A DNA stretch of 64,000 nucleotides from NCBI RefSeq assembly GCF_030997045.1, contig NZ_CP116899.1:1988501-2052500 (forward strand), given 5' to 3'. The DNA is from Microbulbifer sp. TB1203 (GTDB taxonomy: Bacteria > Pseudomonadota > Gammaproteobacteria > Pseudomonadales > Cellvibrionaceae). The notes beneath the pieces were generated by a model. That model was given only the letters and a program-made list of their open reading frames with translations. It had not been told where the DNA came from and searched no databases. The position numbers and the translations under genes are program-made. The number at the start of each line of letters is the position of its first letter. Position 1 is the first letter of the stretch. Shown here piece by piece: positions 1 through 8,884 of the stretch.

Positions 1-1291
1 AGGTAAAACTTTTATTCACGCTAGCCGTGCCGTCGTTAACTGTAAGAGTTACAGTGGCACTGCCGGACTTATATCTGACTGGAGTTAGTATGATCCGTTT
101 GCCACCGGAGTGACTGGCAAGCTGTATCTGATTATTGGGGAGCAGGGTTGTGTTGCTGGAACTGGCTGATACCTGCAAGGAACTGAGCGAGGTTTCCACA
201 TCAGAAATGGCAACGATTAATTCCACCGTGGTATTCATGTTCGTGGTCTTATCTGAAATCACCCCTATAACCGGAACGTCGTTGACCGGATTAACCGTGA
301 GCAGGAAGGAGTCGCTGGCGCTCTTGCTGCCGTCAGAAACGGTAATGATGACAGTCGCGCTGCCACTTTTATTAGCGACGGGCTTTAGCGTTACCGTTCT
401 GCTGCCACCAGAACCGCCGAAGGTAATTCTGCTGATCGGCAGGAGCGCGGTGTTGCTGGAGGTGGCGGATAGCGTGAGGGAGCCGTTCGCAGTTTCCACA
501 TCAGACACGCTGAAAGAGATCGTTTTGGAACCATCTTCATTGATGGCCTGATTGGCGATATTACTGATGGTCGGCGTATCGTTGACTGCGTTGACTGTCA
601 GGATAAAGCTGTCCTGCACCGTTTTTTCGCCATCGGAAACGCTGATGGTAATAGTTGTGCTACCACTCTTGTTTGCCGCTGGTTTGAGAGTAACAGTCCT
701 GCTGCCACCGGAACCACCAAAAGTGATGTTGCCGCTGGGCAGGAGTGTGGTGTTGCTGGAACTTTTGGACAGGCTCAGCTGCCCCGCGGGTGTTTCCCTG
801 TCCGAGATACTGAAAGAAACTGTCTTGGTGCCATCTTCGTTGATATTTTGATTGGCGATATTGCTAATGGTGGGAGCCTGGTTCGTTAAAGAAACCGTTG
901 CGCTAGCTGTCTTGGTCACATATCTATAGCTCCCCTGCTCGTACTGCAATTCCACCCACTCCAGAGTAAATCTGGTGGTACCCGTTCTAACCGTGGCAAC
1001 AGTTTCGTAGGGTATTGCCTGCCCGCTTCCATCAGTGAAGGTGGTATCGGATAGGGTTGCACCGTTAGTGGCACTAAGAGTGCACTGGTGGGTGACGGAC
1101 CAGCAAGACCCACTCAGCGTCACCTGGCCAGTAACAGAGCACACGCCACCATCACATCCCCAACTCGGCGTCACGCCACTTGCGCTAATGTCAGAGGCTC
1201 TGGCCACTGCAGCGCATAACCCAAACGCTATTAAAATTATTCCCCGGACAGACAACAGCGTGAAATTTTTGTTTTTCTTCCTAGGCCTCAT
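1..1291 (-). CDS. Secreted tandem-95/cadherin-like repeat protein, C-terminus off the window
   Basis: The reading frame is open from an ATG at 1291 to the window edge (430 codons, no stop), so the 3' end is missing. An AAGGA ribosome-binding site lies about 7 nt upstream of the ATG. Residues 1-32 form a signal peptide (basic start, hydrophobic core, AVARA). Residues about 33-135 are a cysteine-containing domain (C46, C51, C63, C70) I cannot name. From residue 141 there are three tandem units of exactly 100 residues (starts 141, 241, 341), each beginning TISNIANQ or similar and carrying INEDG, SFSxSD and GGSGGSRTVTLKP blocks. This resembles the tandem-95 or cadherin-like Ig repeats of large surface adhesins. 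Units 1 and 2 are closest to each other. The role is inferred to be extracellular adhesion or polysaccharide binding. Open frames on the opposite strand are shadows. Confidence 0.8.
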   Translation of the reverse strand, partial: MRPRKKNKNFTLLSVRGIILIAFGLCAAVARASDISASGVTPSWGCDGGVCSVTGQVTLSGSCWSVTHQCTLSATNGATLSDTTFTDGSGQAIPYETVATVRTGTTRFTLEWVELQYEQGSYRYVTKTASATVSLTNQAPTISNIANQNINEDGTKTVSFSISDRETPAGQLSLSKSSSNTTLLPSGNITFGGSGGSRTVTLKPAANKSGSTTITISVSDGEKTVQDSFILTVNAVNDTPTISNIANQAINEDGSKTISFSVSDVETANGSLTLSATSSNTALLPISRITFGGSGGSRTVTLKPVANKSGSATVIITVSDGSKSASDSFLLTVNPVNDVPVIGVISDKTTNMNTTVELIVAISDVETSLSSLQVSASSSNTTLLPNNQIQLASHSGGKRIILTPVRYKSGSATVTLTVNDGTASVNKSFT

Positions 1292-1472
1292 AAAAAATTC
1301 CTTGGCACATACTATATTTAAGGTACGGTACTACGATACAAATGGAAGGAGTGTTTTGTCAATCGGTAGGGTGTCATGTTGACGTGGCACGGACTGAGCC
1401 AGAGATCAGAAGAGGTATAATATTTTTTCGCCTGCAGGCAGGCTCCTACGATTTTTCCTTCTGAGTAGTGAA

Positions 1473-1510
1473 TAAAAAGAGCAACCACCAATAGCGATTG
1501 CTCTCCTTTT
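1473..1510 (-). terminator. Rho-independent terminator after the endo-arabinanase gene
   Basis: Inverted repeat AGAGCAA/TTGCTCT with a 13-nt loop, followed on the minus strand by TTTTTATT. It lies just beyond the stop of the GH43 gene. The other side also carries a T-rich run, so it may work in both directions, but no plus-strand gene ends here. Confidence 0.7.
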
Positions 1511-1531
1511 TCTTTAACGCATTACTTCAAT

Positions 1532-2917
1532 TCAGGGCTTGCGGAAATACCACTCCTGGTTGCTCCTGCCTGTCTCGGACCACTGGATAACATTGGCACC
1601 CTCGGACTGGCTCTTGCTGCTCACGTCCAGCACATGGCCGCTCAGGCGTGAGCGGATAAGGAAATAGCCGGCGCCGACTCTTTCCAGCTGCCACTGCTGG
1701 CCTTCACCACCCCAATAATCCCACTGGGCGATATTGGCACCGGCATCCATGGAGACCTCCCATACATCCAGGCTTTTGGCGCTGCGGTCATTGATCAGGC
1801 TGTAGTAGCCGTTGCCCAGGTCGCTCAGCCGCCAGCGCTGGCCCGCGGAGCCGGCATAGCTGCCCTGTTCAACATTGGCGCCGTTGTCTGTGGAGTTGTT
1901 TGCCACCGCGAGCGCCTTGCCGCTGTGCCGCGCCTCGATGATATAGGTGCCGTCGGTGGGCGGGCCGGCGACTGAAGGGCAATTTCCGGGGGTAAAGTCC
2001 CGGGACAGGACCGGCCAGTCGGCGGAATAGGTCAGGCTGAGGATATCCAGCTTGGCGGCGCCGCCGTCAGTGGCGTCGTAGTAGTGGGTGGACACGTAGC
2101 TGCAGCTGCCTTCCTGCAGCAGGCCGATATGCCCTGGCCCGTGATACTTGCCATCATGGTTGGGCAATATGGTGCGCCAGCCGCTGTAAGGCCCGGTAAC
2201 ACTGGTCGAGCGGCCGACTTCTATGTAGTAGGTGCTGTCCAGCCCGTCGCAACAGACTCCCCGGTTTACGAAGAGGTAGTAATAGTTACCGTTTTTGGTG
2301 ATGTAGGGTGCCTCGATACTCTGGTGGCCGCCGCCGTAGAGGTGCGTCACGCCACCGATGGTCTTTCCGGTGGAGGGATTGATTTCGATAATCCCGATGC
2401 CGCCGTGCCAGGAGCCGTAGGACATGTAGACCCTGCCGTCGTTATTCCGGAACAGCGCCGGGTCGATGGCGTTTATCTCGTCCATCCCCCCATTGGAGCT
2501 GATCACCATACCCAGGTCCTGCCAGTTGGGGTTGTTCAGCGACGGCGTACGCACTACACCGATCGCCGAACGCGAGGAACCGAATGTGGACACCGAATAG
2601 TAGAGATAGTAATAGCCGTTCATGTGAATGACATCCGGCGCCCAGAATTCGCCGTCGAAATCGGGCACTGCACTGTCGATCCAGGATGGCCAGCTGTTGA
2701 GAGGAAACACTGTCTGGGGACCGGGAGTCCACTCCACCAGGTTCTGGGAAGTGGAGTACCAGATACCGTCACCGGTGGTGAAGTGGTAGTAGGTGCTGTC
2801 ATCTTTGACCAGGGCCGCGGGATCGTGGGAGTTATCCAAGCCGGTAAGCTCCAGCGCCATTGCCTGGAAACTCAGGCAAAGGGGAAGTAACACACGGATT
2901 AAAGTGCGCAGCATCAT
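1532..2917 (-). CDS. Secreted GH43 endo-1,5-alpha-L-arabinanase with C-terminal ricin-type lectin domain
   Basis: Predicted to cut the alpha-1,5 backbone of arabinan outside the cell. Residues 1-22 are a signal peptide ending AMA. The GH43 five-blade propeller covers about 23-315, with the expected catalytic triad: D32 in HDPA (base), D152 in AIDPALF (pKa modulator) and E202 in SIEAPYI (acid). H263 in GPGHIG is the usual metal-site histidine. Residues about 322-461 form a ricin B/CBM13-like trefoil with repeated QxW motifs (QRW at 360, QQW at 408, QEW near 454), likely for sugar binding. The gene ends at a terminator and is separated from the lactonase gene by 234 bp, so it probably has its own promoter. 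It belongs functionally with the downstream arabinose genes. Confidence 0.9.
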   Translation of the reverse strand: MMLRTLIRVLLPLCLSFQAMALELTGLDNSHDPAALVKDDSTYYHFTTGDGIWYSTSQNLVEWTPGPQTVFPLNSWPSWIDSAVPDFDGEFWAPDVIHMNGYYYLYYSVSTFGSSRSAIGVVRTPSLNNPNWQDLGMVISSNGGMDEINAIDPALFRNNDGRVYMSYGSWHGGIGIIEINPSTGKTIGGVTHLYGGGHQSIEAPYITKNGNYYYLFVNRGVCCDGLDSTYYIEVGRSTSVTGPYSGWRTILPNHDGKYHGPGHIGLLQEGSCSYVSTHYYDATDGGAAKLDILSLTYSADWPVLSRDFTPGNCPSVAGPPTDGTYIIEARHSGKALAVANNSTDNGANVEQGSYAGSAGQRWRLSDLGNGYYSLINDRSAKSLDVWEVSMDAGANIAQWDYWGGEGQQWQLERVGAGYFLIRSRLSGHVLDVSSKSQSEGANVIQWSETGRSNQEWYFRKP

Positions 2918-3151
2918 TGCTTTTACCTTTCTTTATTTTTGAAGGATGGGTGGGACGTAAGTTATTTGTATTATTATATGCTGCTGAAAAGCTGAGGAGT
3001 AGTAATCCGGACCATGCCAGCAAAAGATTTGAGACTTCTGTCCCAAATGTCCAAGGTTATGCTGTCATGAATGACACCATTGACAGGTATCAAGAGGGGA
3101 GCGGCAGTGGACAGGTTTCCCTGCCCACACCGTGGGAGATAAACCGCCGGT

Positions 3152-4048
3152 CTAACCGACAAGTGATGCCGCGTCGAACCGGCAGTCGGGGAGACCGCGA
3201 AACGGTGTCCGGAACACAAACAGGCTGCCTGCCTGCGGTTCCTGATCCAGCGTCCACTCGCTCAGGGAATCCCGCGCGGAAGTGACAAACAACAGATCCA
3301 TATTCTCGCCGCCGAAAGCCGCACAGGTGGGCTGGCTGACCGGCATAGGAATTGCGCCCGCCGTGTTGCCGTCGGGCGCATAGCGCTCGACTCGCGCCCC
3401 GCGCCACTGGGCCGACCAAAGATACCCCTCCGTATCTACCGTAGCGCCGTCGGGATAGCGATTGACCATGGTGCGGGCGAAGAGTTGGCGGTTGCCGATG
3501 TCGCCGCTTCGCGCATCGAAATCGTAACGGTAGATGCTTCTGCGCACCGAATCGGCAAAATAAAAGTGGCTGGAGTCCGGGCTCCAACAGCTGCCGTTGG
3601 AAATATGGATATCGCCGGCCATTTGCGTCACAGTGCCGTCTCCCTCCAGGCGATACAGGCTCGCCTTTGCATCCGGGGAGTCGTCTTCGACCATGGTGCC
3701 GGCCCAGAAACGGCCCTGGCGGTCTATCTTGCCATCGTTAAAGCGCATACCGGAATCGGGCGGCAGCAGTGCTTTCTCCCAAAGGATCTCGCTGCGCCGG
3801 TAGTCGTAGAGAGCAAAGCCCCTTTCAAAAGCGGCGACGATACAGTTCTCCCGGTCGGTGAATGCGAAGGCGCAGAGCCGCTCCGGCGTATCAAAAACCT
3901 CCAACTCCCGGCTCGGCCAGTGCAGGCGGTAGAGCCTGCACTCCTGAATATCCGTCCACCAGACACTCTGGTCCTGACCATTCCATTGAACGCCCTCACC
4001 GAGGGTATTCCCCACTTCGAACGCATCGAGCAGCTGTACTTCATGCAT
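3152..4048 (-). CDS. SMP-30/gluconolactonase family lactonase, likely L-arabinono-1,4-lactonase
   Basis: A 298-residue six-blade propeller of the SMP-30/gluconolactonase/LRE family. In this locus it would hydrolyse L-arabinono-lactone to L-arabonate, step two of the oxidative arabinose pathway. Metal-site signatures are visible: EGVQW near the N-terminus, FNDGKIDRQGRFWAGT (Asn) in the middle, and DGATVDTEGYLW (Asp) later. I chose the ATG at 4048 because an ideal AAGGAGG lies 8 nt upstream; a longer frame from 4069 would place that site inside the coding region. It overlaps the end of the upstream permease gene by 8 bp, so it is the last gene of the transporter operon. Confidence 0.85.
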   Translation of the reverse strand: MHEVQLLDAFEVGNTLGEGVQWNGQDQSVWWTDIQECRLYRLHWPSRELEVFDTPERLCAFAFTDRENCIVAAFERGFALYDYRRSEILWEKALLPPDSGMRFNDGKIDRQGRFWAGTMVEDDSPDAKASLYRLEGDGTVTQMAGDIHISNGSCWSPDSSHFYFADSVRRSIYRYDFDARSGDIGNRQLFARTMVNRYPDGATVDTEGYLWSAQWRGARVERYAPDGNTAGAIPMPVSQPTCAAFGGENMDLLFVTSARDSLSEWTLDQEPQAGSLFVFRTPFRGLPDCRFDAASLVG

Positions 4049-5012
4049 GGGCTGCCCCTCCTTTTCCACTGCCGGTCAGCAGGCGCTGCATGGCGATAAA
4101 GGCGAACAACAACAGGCCGATAACGATTTTTGTCCACCAGCTATTGAGTGTGCCATCGAAGGAAATATAGGTCTGGATAACCCCCATGATCAGCACGCCG
4201 ACCAGGGTGCCGATCACGTAACCGGAGCCACCGGTAAGCAGGGTGCCGCCGATAACCACCGCGGCGATGGCGTCCAGCTCCAGGCCTACCCCGGTCAGGG
4301 AGTAGCCGGAGAAGGTGTAAAAAGTATAAACAATGCCACCGAGTGCCGACAGAAAGCCGCTGATGGCATAGATGGTGATAGTGGTTTGCGCCACCGGCAC
4401 GCCCATCAGCTGTGCCGATTGCGCACTGCCACCGAGGGCGTAGATATACCCTCCCAGCCGGCTGAAATGTGCGAGCAATACCGCGGCGACCAGCACCAAC
4501 AATAACACCAGCGTAGAGGTTCCCACCCAGGCGTTGCCCGGCAGGAGCAGACCGAAATCCGCCACGGCGTCGTAAAACGGATGGTCGATGGGAATGGACT
4601 CTTCACTCAGGGTGGTGGCCAGTCCACGTGCCAGGAACATGCCCGCCAGGGTGACAATAAATGGCTGCAGCCGGTAGTAGTGAATCAGCGCCCCCATGCC
4701 CGCGCCGAACAGGCCGCCGCCGATCAATACCAGGGGGAAAACCTGCAACGGGTGCATTCCGTACTCACCGATCAACAGGGCGCTGGCCACCCCAGTGAGC
4801 GCGATCACCGCGCCTACCGAAAGGTCGATACCACCTGAGATAATCACAAAGGTCATGCCGATGGCGGTAATCGCCAGGAAGGCGTTGTCGCTGAACAGGT
4901 TGGCAAAGACGCGGGTACTGCCGAAGCCGGAAAACTGCAGCGATCCAGCCAGGAACAGCAATACAAACAGGCCCGCAGTTACATAGAGAGTGGTGTACTT
5001 CGATTGCATCAC
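4041..5012 (-). CDS. yjfF: Sugar ABC transporter permease, YjfF-like
   Basis: An inner-membrane permease of the ribose/galactofuranose (BPD_transp_2) family, 323 residues with about 8-10 hydrophobic segments. The GGIDLSVGAVIAL motif near residues 60-75 and the VIGGTLLTGGSGYVIGT motif near 230-250 are the characteristic cytoplasmic loop sequences. With the preceding permease it would form a heterodimeric channel, the arrangement of the E. coli galactofuranose importer YtfQRT-YjfF. The start overlaps the previous stop by 4 bp, indicating translational coupling. The substrate is inferred from context to be arabinose, perhaps the furanose form. Confidence 0.85.
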   Translation of the reverse strand: MMQSKYTTLYVTAGLFVLLFLAGSLQFSGFGSTRVFANLFSDNAFLAITAIGMTFVIISGGIDLSVGAVIALTGVASALLIGEYGMHPLQVFPLVLIGGGLFGAGMGALIHYYRLQPFIVTLAGMFLARGLATTLSEESIPIDHPFYDAVADFGLLLPGNAWVGTSTLVLLLVLVAAVLLAHFSRLGGYIYALGGSAQSAQLMGVPVAQTTITIYAISGFLSALGGIVYTFYTFSGYSLTGVGLELDAIAAVVIGGTLLTGGSGYVIGTLVGVLIMGVIQTYISFDGTLNSWWTKIVIGLLLFAFIAMQRLLTGSGKGGAAHA

Positions 5013-6079
5013 GCCCGGCTCCCCTTCAGCTTCATCATCGACAACAATGCGGCCATCTGCGCCTGGAAGCGCGGCGACTGCAACAGCAACACAAAAATCA
5101 CCACCAGGGCTTTGATCAACAGGTTAAATTTCGGCGGCAGCCCGCTCATGATAATGGTGGTGCTCAAACACTGGATCACCAGTACGCCCACCAGCGACAA
5201 CAGCAGTGAAAAACGCCCGCCCATCAGCGAGGCGCCGCCGATCACCACCGCGAGGATCGCATCCAGCTCCAGCCACAGGCCGGCATTGTTGGCATCGGCA
5301 CCCTGGATATCCGCTGTTGCGATCATCCCCGCCAGCGCCGCGCAGAGGCCGGCAATACAGTACACCAGCATTTTTACCGCGCGCGCATTGATGCCCAGGT
5401 AATGGCTGGCACCCGAATTGCAGCCCACCGCCTCCACAAACAGCCCCAGCGCTGTCTTGCGCATCAGCAACTGCACCGCGGCGAAGACAATCAGGACCAG
5501 CACAATGGGAAAAGGCACGCCGAGAAAATCGCCGGTTCCCAGGAAGGCAAAGCCGGAGTGCTGGAAGGTAACGATCTGCCCGGCATTGATCAGCTGGGCG
5601 ATACCGCGGCCCGCCACCATGAGGATCAGTGTGGCGACGATCGGCTGAATTCCCAGGTAGCTGACCAGGCTGCCGTTCACCGCTCCGGCAATCAGCCCGG
5701 CGCCGAGGCCGGCGGCCAGTACCAGAAACACGCTATCCACACCGCCGACTATCAGGCTGGCACACACCGCGCCGGCGATGGCCATGGTGGCGCCCACCGA
5801 CAGGTCGATACCGCCGGTGGCGATCACCAGGGTCATACCGATGGCCAGCAGCGCCACCGGCGCGCTGCGATTTAATACGTCGATCAGGCTGCCGTAGAGG
5901 CGGCCGTCGTTGATTTCAATATGAAAAAATTCCGGAGCCAGAACCAGGTTGATGGCCAACAGCAGACCCAATCCCAGCAGTGGCCACAGGTATCGGCCGG
6001 AGAGAGAGGGCAGCTTGCCACGCGGGCCGGCCGACGAAACTGGCTGCTCTTCGACGGCAGCGGTTTGCAGGTTACTCAC
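5009..6079 (-). CDS. ytfT: Sugar ABC transporter permease, YtfT-like
   Basis: A 356-residue permease paralogous to its downstream neighbour. A hydrophilic N-terminus of about 25 residues precedes the first membrane segment (YLWPLLGLGLLLAINLVLA). The family loop motif GGIDLSVGATMAIAG is at about 103-118, and the VIGGASLMGGRFSLL loop lies near 275. It is separated from the ATPase gene by about 200 bp that hold palindromic repeats rather than a recognisable promoter, so the two are probably still cotranscribed. It pairs with the YjfF-like subunit in a four-gene importer. Confidence 0.85.
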   Translation of the reverse strand: MSNLQTAAVEEQPVSSAGPRGKLPSLSGRYLWPLLGLGLLLAINLVLAPEFFHIEINDGRLYGSLIDVLNRSAPVALLAIGMTLVIATGGIDLSVGATMAIAGAVCASLIVGGVDSVFLVLAAGLGAGLIAGAVNGSLVSYLGIQPIVATLILMVAGRGIAQLINAGQIVTFQHSGFAFLGTGDFLGVPFPIVLVLIVFAAVQLLMRKTALGLFVEAVGCNSGASHYLGINARAVKMLVYCIAGLCAALAGMIATADIQGADANNAGLWLELDAILAVVIGGASLMGGRFSLLLSLVGVLVIQCLSTTIIMSGLPPKFNLLIKALVVIFVLLLQSPRFQAQMAALLSMMKLKGSRA

Positions 6080-6128
6080 ATCACGCCTCGTTGTTATCTA
6101 ATTCCGCAGCAATCCAATAAACCACCCT

Positions 6129-6202
6129 GTAGGAGCGGCCCATGGCCGCGATTGGATTTTCCGCATTGTCCACCCCCGATCGCGGCCGTGGGCCGCTCTA
6201 CA
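6129..6202. repeat. Inverted pair of REP-like elements (family A)
   Basis: Two copies of the dispersed sequence TGTAGGAGCGGCCCATGGCC face each other around about 30 bp and could form one long hairpin in the transporter transcript. Other family A copies in the window are near 15379, 18941, 27273, 42307, 51090 and 62504. Confidence 0.8.
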
Positions 6203-6230
6203 GTTACTGGTTCCAGTTTTGTGGAGCCTG

Positions 6231-6254
6231 GATTCCGGCATTCGCCGGAATGAC
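6231..6254. repeat. Short hairpin repeat (ATTCCGGC type)
   Basis: Perfect 8-bp arms ATTCCGGC/GCCGGAAT with a 4-nt loop, flanked by GTC on the opposite strand. The same unit recurs in the other orientation at 28388-28412, so it is a dispersed repeat and not a gene-specific terminator. Confidence 0.7.
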
Positions 6255-6280
6255 GACGGTGCCCTGGATGCGATTGCCGA

Positions 6281-7783
6281 TCAGGCCTCGGCAATGGCCC
6301 GCATAATATTACTTTCGGAAATATCCTCGCCCTTGATCTCCGCCACCTTGCGACGATCGCGCATCACCGCTACGCGATCGGAAAAGGCCACCAGTTCCTC
6401 CAGCTCGGAGGAAGTCACCAGCAGTGACATGCCCTCACTGCAAAGTTTCTTGATCAGTTTGAGAATTTCCGCGTGCGCGCCGATATCGACACCGCGAGTC
6501 GGCTCATCCAGAAGCAGTAACTGCGGGTCAGTGGCCAGCCAGCGGGCCAGGATCACCTTCTGCTGGTTGCCGCCACTCAGTTGCTCGATAGGCTTGTCCG
6601 CATCCGGCGTGGCGATCTGAAGCTCCGCAATAAAGCGCTCCGCCAGCTTCTGCTGTTCAGCGCGCCCCATTGGGCGCCACCAGCCGCGCCGCGCCTGTAC
6701 CGCCAGGGCGATATTCTCGCGGATCGACAGTGGGCCGACGATACCACTGGTCTTGCGGTCCTCCGGGCACAGGGCCAGGCCCGCGGCGATGGCGTCGGCG
6801 GGCTGTTTGAAACTCCGCTCGCGGCCGTTGAAAATTATCGATCCGCTGGATTTTTTATCCACACCGAATACGGCGCGGCAAACTTCGGTGCGACCGGAGC
6901 CCAGTAAGCCGGCCAGCCCCACCGCCTCGCCGCGGTTCACCGTCAAATCGGTTTCCCCCAGGGAACCGCGCACACTGACACCCTGCAGGGACAACAGCGC
7001 CTCGCCTTCCTCCCGCTGTTCGCGGGCCTCACCGCGGTGCGCCTCACGCTGCAACTCCTTGCCGAGCATATGCGCGACCAGCTCTTCCCGCGACAGACTG
7101 GCGGTTTCGAATTCGCCGACAAGCGTGCCGTTGCGCAGCACCGTAATACGGTCGCAAACGCTGTACACCTGGTCGAGAAAGTGGGTGATAAATACGATAC
7201 CGATGCCCTTGGCCTTCAGCTCACGCATCACCCCGAACAGCTGCTGCACCTCGCCGGCATCCAGGCTGGCGGTGGGCTCGTCGAGCACCAGCACTTTGGC
7301 TGACATATCCACGCCGCGGGCAATGGCCACCAGCTGTTGTACCGCCACCGAATAGCTCGACAGCGGCCGGGAGACATCGATATCCAGCGCGAAACGCTTC
7401 AGCAGTTCCGCGGACTGGCGGTGGATACGCTTCCAGTCGATCAGGCCGAATTTCTTCGGCTCGCGCCCCAGGTAAATGTTCTGCGCCACGCTGAGATTGG
7501 GCAGCAGGTTGACCTCCTGATAGACGGTGCTGATTCCCCGTGCCTGGGCCTGGGCGGTGCTCTTCAGCCGCAGGGGCTCGCCCAGGTAGGTCATGGAGCC
7601 GCCGTCGCCCTCCAGGGCGCCGGTCATCACCTTCACCAGGGTGGATTTGCCGGCACCGTTCTCACCGAGCAGCGCGTGGATTTCTCCCGCGCGCAAATGG
7701 AAGTCGACACCGTCCAGCGCTTTCACACCCGGGTAGCGCTTTTCGACTTTACTGAGACTTAACAGTGTCATGGTTACCGCCAC
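6281..7783 (-). CDS. ytfR: Sugar ABC transporter ATP-binding protein, YtfR-like (duplicated ABC)
   Basis: A 500-residue protein with two fused ABC domains, typical for pentose and galactofuranose importers. The N-terminal half has a complete Walker A (GENGAGKST near 38), a signature-like SSYSVAVQQL and Walker B VLVLDEPTA. The C-terminal half has the usual degenerate Walker A (GLLGSGRTE), the signature LSGGNQQK and Walker B LLLLDEPTRGVD. It would energise uptake through the two permeases. Three bases separate it from the stop of the binding-protein gene upstream. Strong overall resemblance to YtfR supports the assignment; the actual sugar is inferred. Confidence 0.88.
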   Translation of the reverse strand: MAVTMTLLSLSKVEKRYPGVKALDGVDFHLRAGEIHALLGENGAGKSTLVKVMTGALEGDGGSMTYLGEPLRLKSTAQAQARGISTVYQEVNLLPNLSVAQNIYLGREPKKFGLIDWKRIHRQSAELLKRFALDIDVSRPLSSYSVAVQQLVAIARGVDMSAKVLVLDEPTASLDAGEVQQLFGVMRELKAKGIGIVFITHFLDQVYSVCDRITVLRNGTLVGEFETASLSREELVAHMLGKELQREAHRGEAREQREEGEALLSLQGVSVRGSLGETDLTVNRGEAVGLAGLLGSGRTEVCRAVFGVDKKSSGSIIFNGRERSFKQPADAIAAGLALCPEDRKTSGIVGPLSIRENIALAVQARRGWWRPMGRAEQQKLAERFIAELQIATPDADKPIEQLSGGNQQKVILARWLATDPQLLLLDEPTRGVDIGAHAEILKLIKKLCSEGMSLLVTSSELEELVAFSDRVAVMRDRRKVAEIKGEDISESNIMRAIAEA

Positions 7784-7786
7784 TAA

Positions 7787-8734
7787 TTACTTGGCCGCGC
7801 GTTTCTTGTACTCCTCGGCCGCAGTCTCCTGCGTGAAGAGATCGCCGGTGGTGGTGATCAGCTTGTCGATCTTGCGATCGCCATTCAGGTAGCGCTCGAT
7901 GACGTCGAACGCCGGCGCACCCAGATGCGGGTTGAGCTCCACGGTGGCGTTGGCATCGCCGTCGGCCATGGCCTTGAAATAGTCCGGCACGCCGTCGACG
8001 GATACCACCAGCATATCCACGCCGGGCTTCAGGCCAGCTTCCTTGATCGCCTGGATGCCGCCCAGGGCCATCTCGTCGTTGTGCGCCCAGAGTGCACAGA
8101 TGTCCTTGCCGCTGTTCTCCGCCTTGAGCATGGCCTCCATCACTTCCTTGCCCTTGGTGCGAGTGAATTCGCCGGTCTGGCTGCGCACGATTTTAGCGTT
8201 GGGGTACTTGGCGATGACCTCGTTGAAACCCTTCATGCGGTCGATGGCCGCGGTGGCCCCCACGGTGCCCTGCAGTTCCAGAATATTGCAGTTGCCACCG
8301 GTCTCCTCCATCAACCAGTTGGCCGCGCGGCGCCCCTCCTCGACAAAGTCGGAAGCGATGCGGGTGAGGAAAAGGGAGGCATTCTTGACATCGACATTGC
8401 GATCGAGGATCACCACCGGGATGCGCGCCCGTTTGGCTTCGCGCAGCACCGGCTTCCAGCCGGTTTCCACCACCGGTGCAATCATGATGGCGTCCACACC
8501 CTGGGCGATAAAGCTGCGTACCGCCTTGATCTGGTTTTCCTGTTTTTGCTGGGCGTCGGAAAATTTCAGCTCGATACCGCGGCGCTTGGCCTCGGCCTTG
8601 ACGGATTCGCTGAAGCTGGTGCGCCAGCCGCTCTCGGAACCCACCTGGGAGAAACCCACGGTAATGGCAGCGGCGCTTTGCACCAGGCAGAACAACAGGG
8701 CCAAGCCAGCGGTTAGTGATTGGATGACTTTCAT
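7787..8734 (-). CDS. ytfQ: Periplasmic sugar-binding protein, YtfQ-like
   Basis: First gene of the importer operon; 315 residues with a signal peptide to about residue 23 (SAAA). The mature start VGFSQVGSESGWR, the QQKQENQIKAVRSF block and APVVETGWKPVLREAK closely match the E. coli galactofuranose-binding protein YtfQ as I remember it. It would capture sugar in the periplasm and deliver it to the permeases. A near-ideal AGGAGG lies 5 nt before the ATG. Because the surrounding genes all concern L-arabinose, the ligand is probably arabinofuranose or arabinopyranose rather than galactofuranose; this is inference. Confidence 0.88.
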   Translation of the reverse strand: MKVIQSLTAGLALLFCLVQSAAAITVGFSQVGSESGWRTSFSESVKAEAKRRGIELKFSDAQQKQENQIKAVRSFIAQGVDAIMIAPVVETGWKPVLREAKRARIPVVILDRNVDVKNASLFLTRIASDFVEEGRRAANWLMEETGGNCNILELQGTVGATAAIDRMKGFNEVIAKYPNAKIVRSQTGEFTRTKGKEVMEAMLKAENSGKDICALWAHNDEMALGGIQAIKEAGLKPGVDMLVVSVDGVPDYFKAMADGDANATVELNPHLGAPAFDVIERYLNGDRKIDKLITTTGDLFTQETAAEEYKKRAAK

Positions 8735-8797
8735 GGAAACCTCCTCATCGCAAGGTTCGTTCGTTTATATTTATTTTTTGGGCGCGGCAGTAATCGC

Positions 8798-8866
8798 AGG
8801 GTGCGCCGTGCGCACCAAAAGATCTGAAGCTCGCGCCAGCTTATGGCGGTGCGCACGGCGCACCCT
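8798..8866. repeat. Inverted repeat with perfect 19-bp arms
   Basis: AGGGTGCGCCGTGCGCACC at 8798-8816 is exactly mirrored at 8848-8866 around a 31-bp spacer, and each arm is itself partly palindromic. It sits between the mutarotase stop and the start of the ytfQ-like gene and could fold in the operon mRNA. No T-run follows, so it is not a standard terminator. Confidence 0.75.
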
Positions 8867-8884
8867 ACGGCACTAAATCTTCTG

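Noticed and set aside
135..851. Two plus-strand open frames near the left edge
   Set aside because: Both are antisense to the tandem-repeat gene, and their own internal likeness only reflects the repeats of the real gene.
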